NCBI GenBank assembly: GCA_027326105.1
Contig: DAHWFB010000072.1
Location: forward strand, 1 to 45,994
Direction of reading: 5' to 3'
Length of the DNA: 45,994 nt
From: Acetobacteraceae bacterium
GTDB taxonomy: Bacteria; Pseudomonadota; Alphaproteobacteria; Acetobacterales; Acetobacteraceae
How positions within the stretch are numbered: the stretch's first letter is position 1; each line of letters opens with the position of its first letter. The position numbers and the translations under genes were made by a program. The notes below the pieces were generated by a model. The model saw only the letters and a list, made by a program, of their open reading frames with translations. It had not been told where the DNA came from and did not search any database. Positions 8,038-16,683 of the stretch are shown here, piece after piece.

Positions 8038-9447
8038 TCAGCCGGACATGCGCAGTACCGGGTCGGGCATGCGGCGGGTGCTGCCCCGCCGGGCCTCGGG
8101 CTCGCTCAGGATCTCGCGGGCGCTGCCCCACATCCCTCCGGTCTCGGCGACCGGGCGGCCGTTCAGCCGGAAGCGGCGGCGGGCACCTCCGGCGCTGCTC
8201 GGCAGGGTCAGTGCCAGATCGAGATCGGCGATCGCCTCGCGCTTGACCAGCGCATTGCGCAGCACCGCCGCCCGGCCGTCCCCCTCGGCCATGGCGAGGA
8301 AGTCCGCTCCCACCGCGGCCACCAGCGATTCGGGCGCGTTGCCGGCCACGCCCACGAGCAGCCCGCGCTGGTCGATCTCCCAGATCCACTCCACGTCGAG
8401 TTCGGGTGCCAGCGCAGGGGTTCCCCCGCCGAGCGCCGCGGACGCTTCCCGCCGCGGTGCCGGCAGCCGGATGAGGAAGGCGAGAATGACGGCGCCGAGC
8501 GCCAGCAGGCCACTATGCCACAGCAGGTCGTTGCGCTCCTGCGCGGTCATGCCGGAGACGAAGTCGAGCCGGGCTTGCCACATCAGCCCGCCCGCCAGCG
8601 GCAGCGAGACCTGCACGACCGGGGACCAGCCGACGATATGCAGCAGCCGGTGGATGGCGTGCTCGAACAGTTTTTGCCGCGGCGAGGCCGGGCCTGCCGG
8701 CCGGACGACACGGAAGACGGGGCTCACCCCGTCGGCGCGGGTCAGCAGGATAGTGCCGGGGCGGGTGAGGATGGTGGGCACCAGCAGCGCACGCATCGCC
8801 TGCGGGCGGAGCAGCGTTCCGACCACGCCCGCCGCCCTGCCGGCGGTGTCGGCGATCGCGCGGGTGAGCAGGAAGCCGCGCGCGTCGGTCACCGGATCGG
8901 TGGTCGGCGGTGAGACCAGGGGGGTGCGCAGCCCGGGCTGGGCGAGCGTGTTCTGGAACCAGAACCGGTCGGCGACCTCGCCGCCCGCGGGCGAGAGCGG
9001 TTCGGTCGCGGCCAGAAAACGGCCCGCGGCATCGTAGAGGAAGAGCCCGCGTGCCGGGCTCACCAGCGGATCGAGGCGCAGCAGATGGGCGGTCAGCGCG
9101 ATGCGGTCCGGGGTGGCGAGATCGGCGGCGTCGATCGCGCCGCCGACGCGGCCGACATGGGCGAGCAGCGTATCGATGGCGCCGCGGGCAACGGTGCCCG
9201 CATTGGAGAAATCCGCGACGGTGCGCTGGCGCACCGCCCGCAGCTCGAGCGCTGTCCAGGCTCCGACCAGCGCCAGAACCACGGCCAGGCGGCAGATCCA
9301 CACGACCAGGGCGCCGAAGGCCAACCACCCCCGGCGAACGCTTGCGCTTGCCACTGCCTTCCCCACGCCCGATGTCGCGGCCGGTTGCCCGGCCGCTTTC
9401 GGACCGTGGCAGCCGAACGGTTGAAAATTCGTTAACGCAAGTCGCAT
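8038..9447 (-). CDS. membrane-anchored sensor protein with Cache-like and PAS-like regions, no output domain
   Basis: The gene encodes 469 residues. A basic N-terminus leads to a transmembrane helix (about 40-65), an extracytoplasmic region resembling double-Cache/CHASE sensors (GLFLYDAAGRFLAATEPLSP), a second helix near 305-325 (SGLLALGAVILAFLIRL), and a C-terminal segment around VEWIWEIDQRG that looks like a PAS domain. Nothing follows: there is no GGDEF, EAL, HAMP or kinase block. The start ATG (9445-9447) lies just downstream of a 17-bp direct duplication. The longer ORF extending to 10323 is antisense to other genes. It could be a truncated kinase or a co-sensor that acts through a partner. 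Confidence 0.7.
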   Translation of the reverse strand: MRLALTNFQPFGCHGPKAAGQPAATSGVGKAVASASVRRGWLAFGALVVWICRLAVVLALVGAWTALELRAVRQRTVADFSNAGTVARGAIDTLLAHVGRVGGAIDAADLATPDRIALTAHLLRLDPLVSPARGLFLYDAAGRFLAATEPLSPAGGEVADRFWFQNTLAQPGLRTPLVSPPTTDPVTDARGFLLTRAIADTAGRAAGVVGTLLRPQAMRALLVPTILTRPGTILLTRADGVSPVFRVVRPAGPASPRQKLFEHAIHRLLHIVGWSPVVQVSLPLAGGLMWQARLDFVSGMTAQERNDLLWHSGLLALGAVILAFLIRLPAPRREASAALGGGTPALAPELDVEWIWEIDQRGLLVGVAGNAPESLVAAVGADFLAMAEGDGRAAVLRNALVKREAIADLDLALTLPSSAGGARRRFRLNGRPVAETGGMWGSAREILSEPEARRGSTRRMPDPVLRMSG

Positions 9448-9453
9448 CTGCTT

Positions 9454-9487
9454 GCCAATGGCGCCGCTTGGCCAATGGCGCCGCTTG
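9454..9487. repeat. 17-bp tandem duplication upstream of the sensor gene
   Basis: GCCAATGGCGCCGCTTG occurs twice in perfect tandem, beginning 7 bases before the sensor ATG. Each unit contains the small dyad GCCA-A-TGGC. It lies in the 117-base divergent region between the sensor and SIMPL genes and so could be a doubled operator or a simple duplication. Confidence 0.75.
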
Positions 9488-9564
9488 CCCGGTGGGCGCG
9501 AGGCGGGCCATGATCCGTCCCGAACCGGCAGTGCCGCACCGCCGGGCCCGACCGAGGAACCGCG

Positions 9565-10230
9565 ATGCGCCCGTATGTCCTTGCCCTGCTCGTCGCCACC
9601 GGCCTTTTCATCGCCCCGGCCGCCCGCGCCGCCACGCTCCTGCGCCTCGACGCCTCGGCTTCGGTCGCGGTCGCCGCGGACCGCCTCCGCGCCAGCCTGC
9701 GCGCCGATCACCGCGGGGCCGACGCGGCGTCCACCCAGGCCGCGGTCAACCGCATGATCGCCCAGGCCATCCTCCGCGCCCGCGCGGTCAAGGGCGTGCG
9801 GGTGAGCACCGGCGGCTACAGCGTCTGGCATCTTGCCGCGCCGGACGGCCGCTGGCAGGCGAGCCAGACCCTGATGCTCGCCGGTGCGGACTCCCAGGCC
9901 CTGCTCGCGCTGGTGGGCAGCCTCCAGGCCAAGGGGCTGGTGGTCGAAACCCTCGCCTGGGGTCTCGCCCGCCGGACCGTGGCGGCGGCCGAACAGCGGG
10001 CGATGGCGCTCGCCATCACCCGGCTGCGGGCGCGCGCCCGGCAGGCGGCGAAACTCCTTGGCCTGCGCTTCGATCATTTCCGGGAGATCACGCTCGGCGG
10101 CGCCGGCCCGCCGCCCCCGCGCCCGATGCTGTTTTCCGCCGCTCGCGCCGTCCCCGCTCCGAGCGCGCTCGCCGGACCGCAGCGGGTGCGGGCGAGCGTT
10201 TCCGCCGTCGCCGTCCTGGGCGAGGATTGA
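9565..10230 (+). CDS. SIMPL (DUF541) domain periplasmic protein
   Basis: The gene encodes 221 residues. A signal peptide (MRPYVLALLVATGLFIAPAA, ending near ARA) precedes a SIMPL-type region: LRLDASASVAVAADRLRASL at the mature N-terminus, an internal helical part with conserved alternating hydrophobics, and a C-terminal VRASVSAVAVL strand. SIMPL proteins are periplasmic or surface proteins of mostly unknown role, some linked to oxidative stress. The ATG is preceded by GAGGAA. It ends 4 bases before the uronate isomerase start, so the two are cotranscribed. No catalytic motif is seen. Confidence 0.75.
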   Translation: MRPYVLALLVATGLFIAPAARAATLLRLDASASVAVAADRLRASLRADHRGADAASTQAAVNRMIAQAILRARAVKGVRVSTGGYSVWHLAAPDGRWQASQTLMLAGADSQALLALVGSLQAKGLVVETLAWGLARRTVAAAEQRAMALAITRLRARARQAAKLLGLRFDHFREITLGGAGPPPPRPMLFSAARAVPAPSALAGPQRVRASVSAVAVLGED

Positions 10231-10234
10231 GCCG

Positions 10235-11650
10235 ATGGGCAGCCCGCTCACCCTCGACCCCGACCGGCTCTTTCCCCCCGATCCGGCGACGCGGGGGATC
10301 GCGCGCGAACTCTTCGCCGGCATCGAACGGCTGCCGATCGTCAGCCCCCACGGCCATGTCGATCCCGCCTGGTTCGCCGGGAACCACCCCTTCGAGGATG
10401 CGGTCTCGCTCTTCCTCTGGCCCGACCACTACCTGCTCCGCATGCTCTACAGCCAGGGCGTCTCCTTCGGGGAACTGGGCATCCCCGGCGGCGAGGGCGC
10501 GGTCGAGCCCGACCGGCGCACCATCTGGCGCCGCTTCGCCGCCCGCTATGCGCTGTTCCGCGCCACCCCCTCCCGGCTCTGGCTCGACCATGTCTTCGCC
10601 ACCATCTTCGGGATCGCGGTGCGCCTCGAGGCCGAGACGGCGGATTTCTATTTCGACACCATCAACGCAGCACTCGCCCGGCCCGAATTCCGCCCCCGCG
10701 CCCTGTTCGAGCGTTTCGACATCGCGGCGATCGCCACCACCGAGGGTGCGCTCGACCAGCTCCCCCACCACCGCGCGATCCGCGCCTCGGGCTGGGGCGG
10801 GCGCGTGCTCTCCACCTTCCGCCCCGACGACGTGACCGACCCCGAGCGGGCGGAGTTCGCCGCCAACCTCGATCGGCTGGAGGCGCTCACCGGCCACGGA
10901 ACCGGCAGCTGGGAGGGCTATCTCGCCGCCCTGGCCGCCCGGCGCGCCTACTTCCGCGCCGAGGCCGGAGCGACCGCGACCGATCACGGCCACCCCAGCG
11001 CGCGTACCGCCGACCTCTCCCTCGCCGACTGCCGGGCGCTCTTCGCCCGCGTCCGCGCCGGCGGCGCCTCGGGGGCGGACGCGGAGCTGTTCCGCGCCCA
11101 GATGCTGACCGAGATGGCGGCGATGTCCTGCGCGGACGGAATGGTGATGCAGCTTCACCCCGGCGCCTGGCGCAACCACAACCCGGCGCTGTTCGCCGCC
11201 TACGGGCGCGACCGCGGCGCCGACCTCCCGACCCGCACCGGCTATGTCGGCGAACTCAAGCCGCTACTCGACCGCTTCGGCAACCGGGCCGATTTCACGC
11301 TCATCCTCTTCACCCTCGATGAGTCGAGCTACGCGCGCGAACTCGCCCCGCTCGCCGGCCACTACCCCTGTCTGCGGCTCGGCCCGCCCTGGTGGTTCCA
11401 CGACAGCCCGGAGGGAATGCTGCGCTTCCGCCGCCAGGCGACCGAGACGGCGGGCTTCTACAACACGGTGGGCTTCAACGACGACACCCGCGCCTTCCTC
11501 TCGATTCCCGCCCGCCACGACGTCGCCCGCCGGATCGACTGCGCCTTCCTCGCCGAACTGGTGGCGAGCGGCAGGCTGGGGCTGGACGAGGCGGCGGCGG
11601 TCGCGTTCGATCTCACCGCGCGCCTGCCGAGAGAGGCCTACCGGCTATAG
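10235..11650 (+). CDS. uxaC: uronate isomerase
   Basis: The gene encodes 471 residues, close to the usual 470. It catalyses D-glucuronate to D-fructuronate and D-galacturonate to D-tagaturonate in the cytosol. The N-terminal RLPIVSPHGHVDPAWFAGN carries the metal-binding HxH. Other family blocks are FLWPDHYLLRML, EGYLAALAARRAYFRAEAGATATDHGH and GFNDDTRAFLSIPARHDVARR. The ATG at 10235 immediately precedes the conserved N-terminus; further upstream the frame overlaps the SIMPL gene. No other uronate-pathway gene (uxaA, uxaB, kdgK) is in the window, so its partners must be elsewhere. Its last 13 bases overlap the convergent hydroxylase gene. Confidence 0.93.
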   Translation: MGSPLTLDPDRLFPPDPATRGIARELFAGIERLPIVSPHGHVDPAWFAGNHPFEDAVSLFLWPDHYLLRMLYSQGVSFGELGIPGGEGAVEPDRRTIWRRFAARYALFRATPSRLWLDHVFATIFGIAVRLEAETADFYFDTINAALARPEFRPRALFERFDIAAIATTEGALDQLPHHRAIRASGWGGRVLSTFRPDDVTDPERAEFAANLDRLEALTGHGTGSWEGYLAALAARRAYFRAEAGATATDHGHPSARTADLSLADCRALFARVRAGGASGADAELFRAQMLTEMAAMSCADGMVMQLHPGAWRNHNPALFAAYGRDRGADLPTRTGYVGELKPLLDRFGNRADFTLILFTLDESSYARELAPLAGHYPCLRLGPPWWFHDSPEGMLRFRRQATETAGFYNTVGFNDDTRAFLSIPARHDVARRIDCAFLAELVASGRLGLDEAAAVAFDLTARLPREAYRL

Positions 11651-12618
11651 CCGGCGGATCCCTGCCCGAGCAGCTTGCGCCCGAGGAGCGTGCGGCCGAG
11701 CCGGCGCACCCCGGCCCATTGTTGCGCCGGATAGGAGCCGCTCGCCATCGCCTCCTCCGCGGTGGGATCGCCGGTCGGCGCGTAGCGGGAGCTGAAGTCC
11801 GCAGTGCCGAAGATCATGTCCCACCACGGCAGCACCCCGCCGTAGTTGCAGCTTTGCCGGCCGGCGGCGGGAACGCCGTGGTGCGCCCGGTGGAAGCGCG
11901 GCGAGACGACCAGCCGTTCCCCGAGCCAGCCGAAGGAGACCCGCGCATTGGCGTGCGAGAGGCTTTCGACGAAGCGCAGCAGCAGCACCAGCAGCGGGAA
12001 CTGGAAGGGCGGAATGCCGATCGCCAGCGCGATCGCGCCGAACCACAGGGCGGAGAGGAAATCGTCGAGCAGGTGGTTGCGGTCGTCCGACCAGAAGGTC
12101 ATCTGCCGCTGCGCGTGATGGACGGCGTGCAGCGCGTACCACCAGTCGAACCGGTGGGAGAGCCGATGGCGCCAATAATCCGCGAAGTCGAGGATGACGG
12201 CGTAGAGGAAGAACGTCGCCACCGGGTGGCCGAGCAGGCCGGGCAGCAGGGTCTCGAGCGTGGGCGGAATCCAGCCGCGATCGACGAAGAATCCGGTCAC
12301 CGTCACCTGCACCTGGTAGAACAGCACGAAGGTGACGATGGGCAGCAGCCCGACCCGCGAGAGCAGGGTGTAGAACACGTCGGTCAGTACTTCCCGCCCG
12401 AGCGGGCGCCGCTCTACCGGGGCGAGTTGTTCGAGCGGCAGGCAGACCGCGAAGGTGACCAGCACCTGGGCGAGGCCATAGACCGCGAACAGCGACCAGC
12501 CGAAGCCGATGTCCTCCCAGCGCATCCCGCCGGTGGCGTAGAGGATCGGCAGCACGAGATGGCTCTGCAGCCAGCCCGCGAGCGCGTTGAAAGGGTCCTG
12601 GAAGAAATAGCGCAGCAT
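11638..12618 (-). CDS. sterol desaturase/fatty acid hydroxylase family membrane protein
   Basis: The gene encodes 326 residues with several membrane spans and the three histidine clusters of the di-iron membrane hydroxylases: HRLSH, HAVHH and, near the C-terminus, HRAHH. The family hydroxylates or desaturates lipids such as fatty acids, sterols or carotenoids in the inner membrane; the substrate here cannot be read from sequence. Start ATG 12616-12618 (MLRYFFQDPFNALAGW); the upstream frame is antisense. It follows the beta-propeller gene by 10 bases, so they probably form an operon. Confidence 0.88.
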   Translation of the reverse strand: MLRYFFQDPFNALAGWLQSHLVLPILYATGGMRWEDIGFGWSLFAVYGLAQVLVTFAVCLPLEQLAPVERRPLGREVLTDVFYTLLSRVGLLPIVTFVLFYQVQVTVTGFFVDRGWIPPTLETLLPGLLGHPVATFFLYAVILDFADYWRHRLSHRFDWWYALHAVHHAQRQMTFWSDDRNHLLDDFLSALWFGAIALAIGIPPFQFPLLVLLLRFVESLSHANARVSFGWLGERLVVSPRFHRAHHGVPAAGRQSCNYGGVLPWWDMIFGTADFSSRYAPTGDPTAEEAMASGSYPAQQWAGVRRLGRTLLGRKLLGQGSAGYSR

Positions 12619-12628
12619 CGTGGCCGCC

Positions 12629-13651
12629 TCAGGCGCTGTTGAGCATCTGCCCTTGGCGCGAGGCCAGGGTGGGGGAGTTGGAGAGAAACAGCCCGTGCGG
12701 CGACCGCCCGACCGGGAAGGTGGTGGAGCGTCCACTCGCCGGGTCGAGGATGGCGACGTGGGCGGCCCAGCGCAGGGTCATCCAGATCCGCCCGTCGGGG
12801 GCAAAGCCCATGCAATCGGCCCCGCCCGGCCGGTCGTAGGTGCGGACGCGTGCGAGGCTCGCCGCGTCGTATGCGGTGATGGTCCCGGCGATGCGGTTGC
12901 CGACGTAGATGCGCCGCTCCTCGGGGTCGAGGAACAGCGCGTGCGCTCCCTTGCCCGCCGGCAGCCGCTCGCGCACCCGCCCGTCCGCGGGATCGACCAC
13001 CGAGACATAGTCCGAACCCATGATGCCGACGAGCAATTGTCCGCGGTGCCACATCACCCCCGCCGGCGCCGGGCCGACGGGCGCCACCCAGCGCAGCGCG
13101 AGTGCGCCAAGATCGATGGCGGCGAGCCGGTCGGTGCCCTGCAGCGAGAGATAGACCATGGAGGAATCGGGGGCAAAGGCGATGTGGCTGGGCATCGAGG
13201 CGATGTCGAACCGCTTGAGCAGGCGCAGGGTCCCGGGCTGCCAGACATAGACGCGGTTGAGGCGGAGCGCGGCGGTGACCAGGAAGCGCCCGTCGGGGCT
13301 GAACCAGAGCTGGTAGGGATCGGGGAAGGGGCGGTGGCCGAGCATGGTCCCCCGCGCCGGGTCGAGGAAGAAGAGCCCGTTGCCGGCGGCGTCACCGACC
13401 AGGAGCGTGCGCCCGTCGGGCGCCAGCGCCCAATGGTGGGGCTGGCGGAACACCGGCAGCCGCGCGATCTCGCGCTCGCGCGCCATGTCGATGACGCCGA
13501 TGTTGGCCGCCGCCGAGTTCATCACGAAGGCGAGGCCACCGCCAACGATGGGAGCGGCGGCGGAGGCGGACGTGGCGAGCGAGGTCGCGGCGAGGGCGGC
13601 GGGAACGGTCGCGAGCAGGGTGCGGCGAGTGGGAAGCGGCGGGCGGCTCAT
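12629..13651 (-). CDS. exported YVTN-type beta-propeller protein
   Basis: The gene encodes 340 residues. An N-terminal signal containing RRTLLATVPAALAATSL ends near SASA and looks Tat- or Sec-type. The rest consists of repeated blades such as HHWALAPDGRTLLVGD, PYQLWFSPDGRFLVTA and HALFLDPEERRIYVGN, as in YVTN/lactonase-like seven-bladed propellers. Such proteins are periplasmic binding scaffolds or, rarely, enzymes; no catalytic site is evident. It is the first gene of a two-gene operon with the membrane hydroxylase. Confidence 0.85.
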   Translation of the reverse strand: MSRPPLPTRRTLLATVPAALAATSLATSASAAAPIVGGGLAFVMNSAAANIGVIDMAREREIARLPVFRQPHHWALAPDGRTLLVGDAAGNGLFFLDPARGTMLGHRPFPDPYQLWFSPDGRFLVTAALRLNRVYVWQPGTLRLLKRFDIASMPSHIAFAPDSSMVYLSLQGTDRLAAIDLGALALRWVAPVGPAPAGVMWHRGQLLVGIMGSDYVSVVDPADGRVRERLPAGKGAHALFLDPEERRIYVGNRIAGTITAYDAASLARVRTYDRPGGADCMGFAPDGRIWMTLRWAAHVAILDPASGRSTTFPVGRSPHGLFLSNSPTLASRQGQMLNSA

Positions 13652-13769
13652 GGCGACAGGTGGCGCTTTCTTGCCTGGGCGGACGTGCCTTGCCGGGGCC
13701 GAATATTACCGCCCCGTCTCAAAGACGTATTCTACACCCTTGCGCCAGGAATGAAAATGCCCCGCCGCG

Positions 13770-14288
13770 CTATCGGGCCCCGTGGCGACGCGGGGTCGGG
13801 CGATGACGCAGGGCGGCGAGTCCGAGCAGTGCGGTGAGCAGCAGCAGCGCCGAAGCGGGCTCCGGCACCGGCGTCCCCGGCGGGGTCGTTCCCGGCGGCG
13901 TGGTGCCGGGCGGAGTGGTTCCCGGCGGCGTGGTACCCGGAGGAATGGTGCCGGGCGGAGTGGAGCCGGGCGGGCCCAGGGTCGGGGTGAAGCTCGTCGG
14001 AACGAACCCGCCGCCGGGCAGGACCGGGGGGCTGAAGAAGCCGGAGTTGGCGAGCTGCTTCCACACCGTCGGCGAAACATAGACCGTCGGCGCCTGCCAG
14101 CTCACCTTGCAGCCGCAGGCGGGGTCGGGCTTGGGCGGGCGCGGCGCGTTCATCAGGCTCACCGCGACGGCATAGCTCGTGATCGCGATGGGAATGGTGG
14201 CGGCGACCGCGACAACTTTGTGGGGAAGGTGCGGAATGACCTTTCGCGCAACCACGCGGCACGCGTTCAGGCAATGCACAACCCACAT
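13770..14288 (-). CDS. PEP-CTERM-type sorted exported protein with PPGTT repeats
   Basis: The gene encodes 172 residues. A basic start and a hydrophobic segment (about 24-46) form a signal peptide. The middle holds a short Cys pair (ACGC, 57-60), then seven PPG units spaced mostly as PPGTT (residues 107-139). The C-terminus has VPEP (141-144), a hydrophobic helix ALLLLTALLGLAAL and a basic RHRPTPRR tail. This is the PEP-CTERM arrangement recognised and cut by exosortase before surface or extracellular-matrix delivery. No exosortase or EPS gene is in the window. An internal Met at residue 46 is an alternative start but would lose the signal peptide. Confidence 0.75.
   Translation of the reverse strand: MWVVHCLNACRVVARKVIPHLPHKVVAVAATIPIAITSYAVAVSLMNAPRPPKPDPACGCKVSWQAPTVYVSPTVWKQLANSGFFSPPVLPGGGFVPTSFTPTLGPPGSTPPGTIPPGTTPPGTTPPGTTPPGTTPPGTPVPEPASALLLLTALLGLAALRHRPTPRRHGAR
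13872..13975 (-). repeat. 15-bp coding repeat for PPGTT units
   Basis: About seven imperfect 15-bp units encode the Pro-Gly-Thr linker of the PEP-CTERM protein. The units differ mainly at third codon positions, so the protein repeat appears selected. It probably serves as a stiff, possibly glycosylated spacer ahead of the sorting signal. Confidence 0.75.
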
Positions 14289-14497
14289 GTGGGAGGATCC
14301 TTCGCCATGAAACCCTTGCGCGCCGGGAGCGATTCTACGAGCGCCGACGCGTTTCTTTTATGATATTCCATTCAGGGTTGCAAGCGAAATTTAGAACACG
14401 GTAAGACTTCGGCGGAAGCCCATCCGCACAGCCCGGACCTGGCTACACGATCTCCGATTGCACAGCGGGCGCCCTGGCCGATCCGGCGGCCGCGCCG

Positions 14498-14503
14498 TAT
14501 AAT
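14498..14503 (+). promoter_or_regulatory. candidate -10 box for the selD fusion gene
   Basis: A perfect TATAAT occurs 51 bases before the ATG I chose for the SelD fusion. A -35 candidate at 17-bp spacing (TGGCCG, 14475-14480) is weak. If this is the -10, transcription starts near 14510, which argues against the upstream GTG at 14506 as the start codon. The wider 14289-14497 region is relatively AT-rich and otherwise empty. Confidence 0.4.
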
Positions 14504-14553
14504 CGGTGCGTCATGCCCGCGCAATTCCGTCCCGAGACTTCCTCCCGCCGCGG

Positions 14554-16653
14554 ATGACGCCGGCCTCCGCGCGCGCCGATCTCATCCTCCTCGGCGCCGG
14601 CCATGCCCATGTCGAGGTGCTGCGGCGCTTCGCCATGAACCCGGTGCCCGGCCTGCGCACCACCCTGATCGCCCGCGAGCCCCACACCCCCTATTCCGGC
14701 GCACTCCCCGCGCTTCTGCGCGGCGAGTGCTCGTTCGACGAGGCCCATATCGACCTCGCCCCGCTCGCCGCCGCCGCCGGCGCGCGGCTGCTCCTGGCCG
14801 AGGCGGACGCGCTCGATCTCGCCGCCCGCGGCGTTCGGGTGGCGGGCAGGCCGCCGATCCCGTTCGATCTCCTCTCCCTCAATCTCGGCGGCACGCCGCT
14901 GATGCCTCCCGGCGCCGGCATTCCGGTCAAGCCGATCGGGCGCTTCCTCGAGCGCCTCGCCGCCCTCGAGGTCACCCTCGCCCCCGGCGCGGCGCTCGCC
15001 GTCGTCGGCGCCGGCCCGGCGGGGGTGGAACTCGCCCTCGCCCTCGCGGTGCGCCTGAAGGGGCGGGCGCGGCTGGTGCTGGTGGGGCAGGGGGCGGAGG
15101 TGCTTCCCGCGGCACCCCGGCGCGCGCGGCGCCTCGCCCGCCTCGCCCTCGAACGCGCCGGCGTCGTGTTGCGCCTCGGCGCCGGCGCCACCGGGTTCGA
15201 CGGCGGCAGGCTGCTGCTCGCCGACGGCGGCACGGTCGCGGCCGCCGCCGCGCTGTGGGCGAGCGGGGTGGGCGGGGCCCCGTTCCTGGCCGCCGCCGGG
15301 CTCGCCTGCGACGCGCTCGGCTGCGTCCGCGTCGGGGCCGATCTGATGAGCCTTTCCCACCAGGGCGTCTTCGCCGCCGGAGACTGCGCCGCCTTCGCCG
15401 CCACGCCCCGCCCCAAGGCCGGGGTCTGGGCGGTGCGCGCCGGCCCGGTGCTCGCCGAGGGCTTGCGCGCCGCCGCGCTCGGCGCGCCGCTGCCGCGCTG
15501 GCGCCCGCAGCGCGCAGCACTCGCCATCCTCGGCCTCGGTGACGGCACCGCGCTCGCCTGGCGCGGCCGCTTCACCGCCTCCGGGCGGGCCGTCCAGGTC
15601 TGGAAGGAGCGCATCGACCGCCGCTGGATGGCCCAATACGCCAGCGCCCGCCCGACGGCGATGGCGGCAGGCGAGATGCGCTGCGGCGGATGTGGCGCCA
15701 AGATCGAGGCGGAAACGCTCTCCATCGCCCTCGCCGGCCTCGCCCCAGCCGCCCGCCCGGACATTCCGGTGGGGCTCGCCGAGGCCGATGACGCCGCCGT
15801 CACCCTGCCGCCGGCCGGCCGCGCGCTCGTCTCCTCGGTCGATTTCTTCCGCGCCTTCCTCGACGATCCCTTCGTCTTCGGGGAGATCGCCGCCGCCCAC
15901 GCCCTCTCCGACCTCTACGCCATGGGTGCCGCGCCCTGGACCGCGCTCGCCATCGCCACCCTGCCCCCGCTGCCGCCGCGGGCGCGGGCGGCCGATCTCG
16001 CCGCCATGATGCAGGGCGCCGGCCGGGTGCTCGAGCAGGCGGGATGCGCCCTCGTCGGCGGCCATTCGGCCGAAGCGGCGGAGATGGCGCTCGGCTTCTC
16101 CGTCACCGGCCTCGCCGACCCCGGCGCCATTGCGCGCAAGGGCGGGCTGGCGCCGGGCGATCTTCTCGTGCTCACCAAGCCGCTCGGCACCGGCATCGTG
16201 CTCGCCGCCGCCATGCGCGGCCTCGCCCGCGGGGAATGGCTCGCCGCCGCTATCGCCTCCATGCGCCGCACCAACGCCGAGGCCGGGCGCATCTTCGCCG
16301 AAGCCGGCGCCCGCGCGATCACCGACGTCACCGGTTTCGGCCTCGCGCTTCACCTGCGCGAGATGCTGGTGGCCTCGGCCGTGGCGGCACGGCTCGACCG
16401 CGCGAGCCTTCCCGCCCTTCCCGGCGCCCGCGAACTCGCCGCCCGCGGGGTCGCCAGCAGCCTCGCGCCCGCCAACGAGGCGGCGGGCGATGCGCTGCTC
16501 GCCGATCCCCAGACCTCGGGCGGACTGCTCGCCGGGCTTCCTCCTGCGTGCGCCGCCGAAGCGCTCGCCCGCTTGGGCGCGAGCGGCCACCAGGCCGCGC
16601 TGATCGGCGAAGTGCTGGCCGGGCCGGCGGGTGCGCTCACCGTCGCGGGCTGA
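14554..16653 (+). CDS. selD: NADH-dehydrogenase-like flavoprotein fused to selenide, water dikinase
   Basis: The gene encodes 699 residues. The N-terminal half (to about 350) is a pyridine-nucleotide-disulfide oxidoreductase: LILLGAGHAHVEVLRRF binds FAD, LAVVGAGPAGVELALALA binds NAD, and GVFAAGDCAAF completes the FAD site. The C-terminal half (from about 370) is SelD with RCGGCGAKIE (catalytic C380 and K383), ALSDLYAMGA, VGGHSAE and DPQTSGGL. SelD makes selenophosphate from selenide and ATP; the flavoprotein may supply reduced selenium. This fusion is known in several bacteria. No selA, selB, tRNA-Sec or mnmH is in the window. ATG 14554 directly precedes the conserved N-terminus. An 18-bp duplication covers its stop codon. 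Confidence 0.92.
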   Translation: MTPASARADLILLGAGHAHVEVLRRFAMNPVPGLRTTLIAREPHTPYSGALPALLRGECSFDEAHIDLAPLAAAAGARLLLAEADALDLAARGVRVAGRPPIPFDLLSLNLGGTPLMPPGAGIPVKPIGRFLERLAALEVTLAPGAALAVVGAGPAGVELALALAVRLKGRARLVLVGQGAEVLPAAPRRARRLARLALERAGVVLRLGAGATGFDGGRLLLADGGTVAAAAALWASGVGGAPFLAAAGLACDALGCVRVGADLMSLSHQGVFAAGDCAAFAATPRPKAGVWAVRAGPVLAEGLRAAALGAPLPRWRPQRAALAILGLGDGTALAWRGRFTASGRAVQVWKERIDRRWMAQYASARPTAMAAGEMRCGGCGAKIEAETLSIALAGLAPAARPDIPVGLAEADDAAVTLPPAGRALVSSVDFFRAFLDDPFVFGEIAAAHALSDLYAMGAAPWTALAIATLPPLPPRARAADLAAMMQGAGRVLEQAGCALVGGHSAEAAEMALGFSVTGLADPGAIARKGGLAPGDLLVLTKPLGTGIVLAAAMRGLARGEWLAAAIASMRRTNAEAGRIFAEAGARAITDVTGFGLALHLREMLVASAVAARLDRASLPALPGARELAARGVASSLAPANEAAGDALLADPQTSGGLLAGLPPACAAEALARLGASGHQAALIGEVLAGPAGALTVAG

Positions 16654-16678
16654 ACGAACCGCGCGGGCTGAACGAACC
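16644..16678. repeat. 18-bp-period duplication across the selD stop codon
   Basis: CGCGGGCTGAACGAACC occurs at 16644-16660 and again at 16662-16678 (period 18). The selD stop TGA (16651-16653) lies in the first copy and a second in-frame TGA lies in the second copy, so the gene end has been duplicated without changing the protein. Confidence 0.8.
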
Positions 16679-16683
16679 GGCCG

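Noticed and set aside
14443-16590. Long minus-strand open frame (715 codons) across the SelD fusion gene
   Set aside because: It is the antisense shadow of a firmly identified gene; its composition is Gly/Arg/Ala-rich low complexity with no domain, as expected for high-GC antisense frames.
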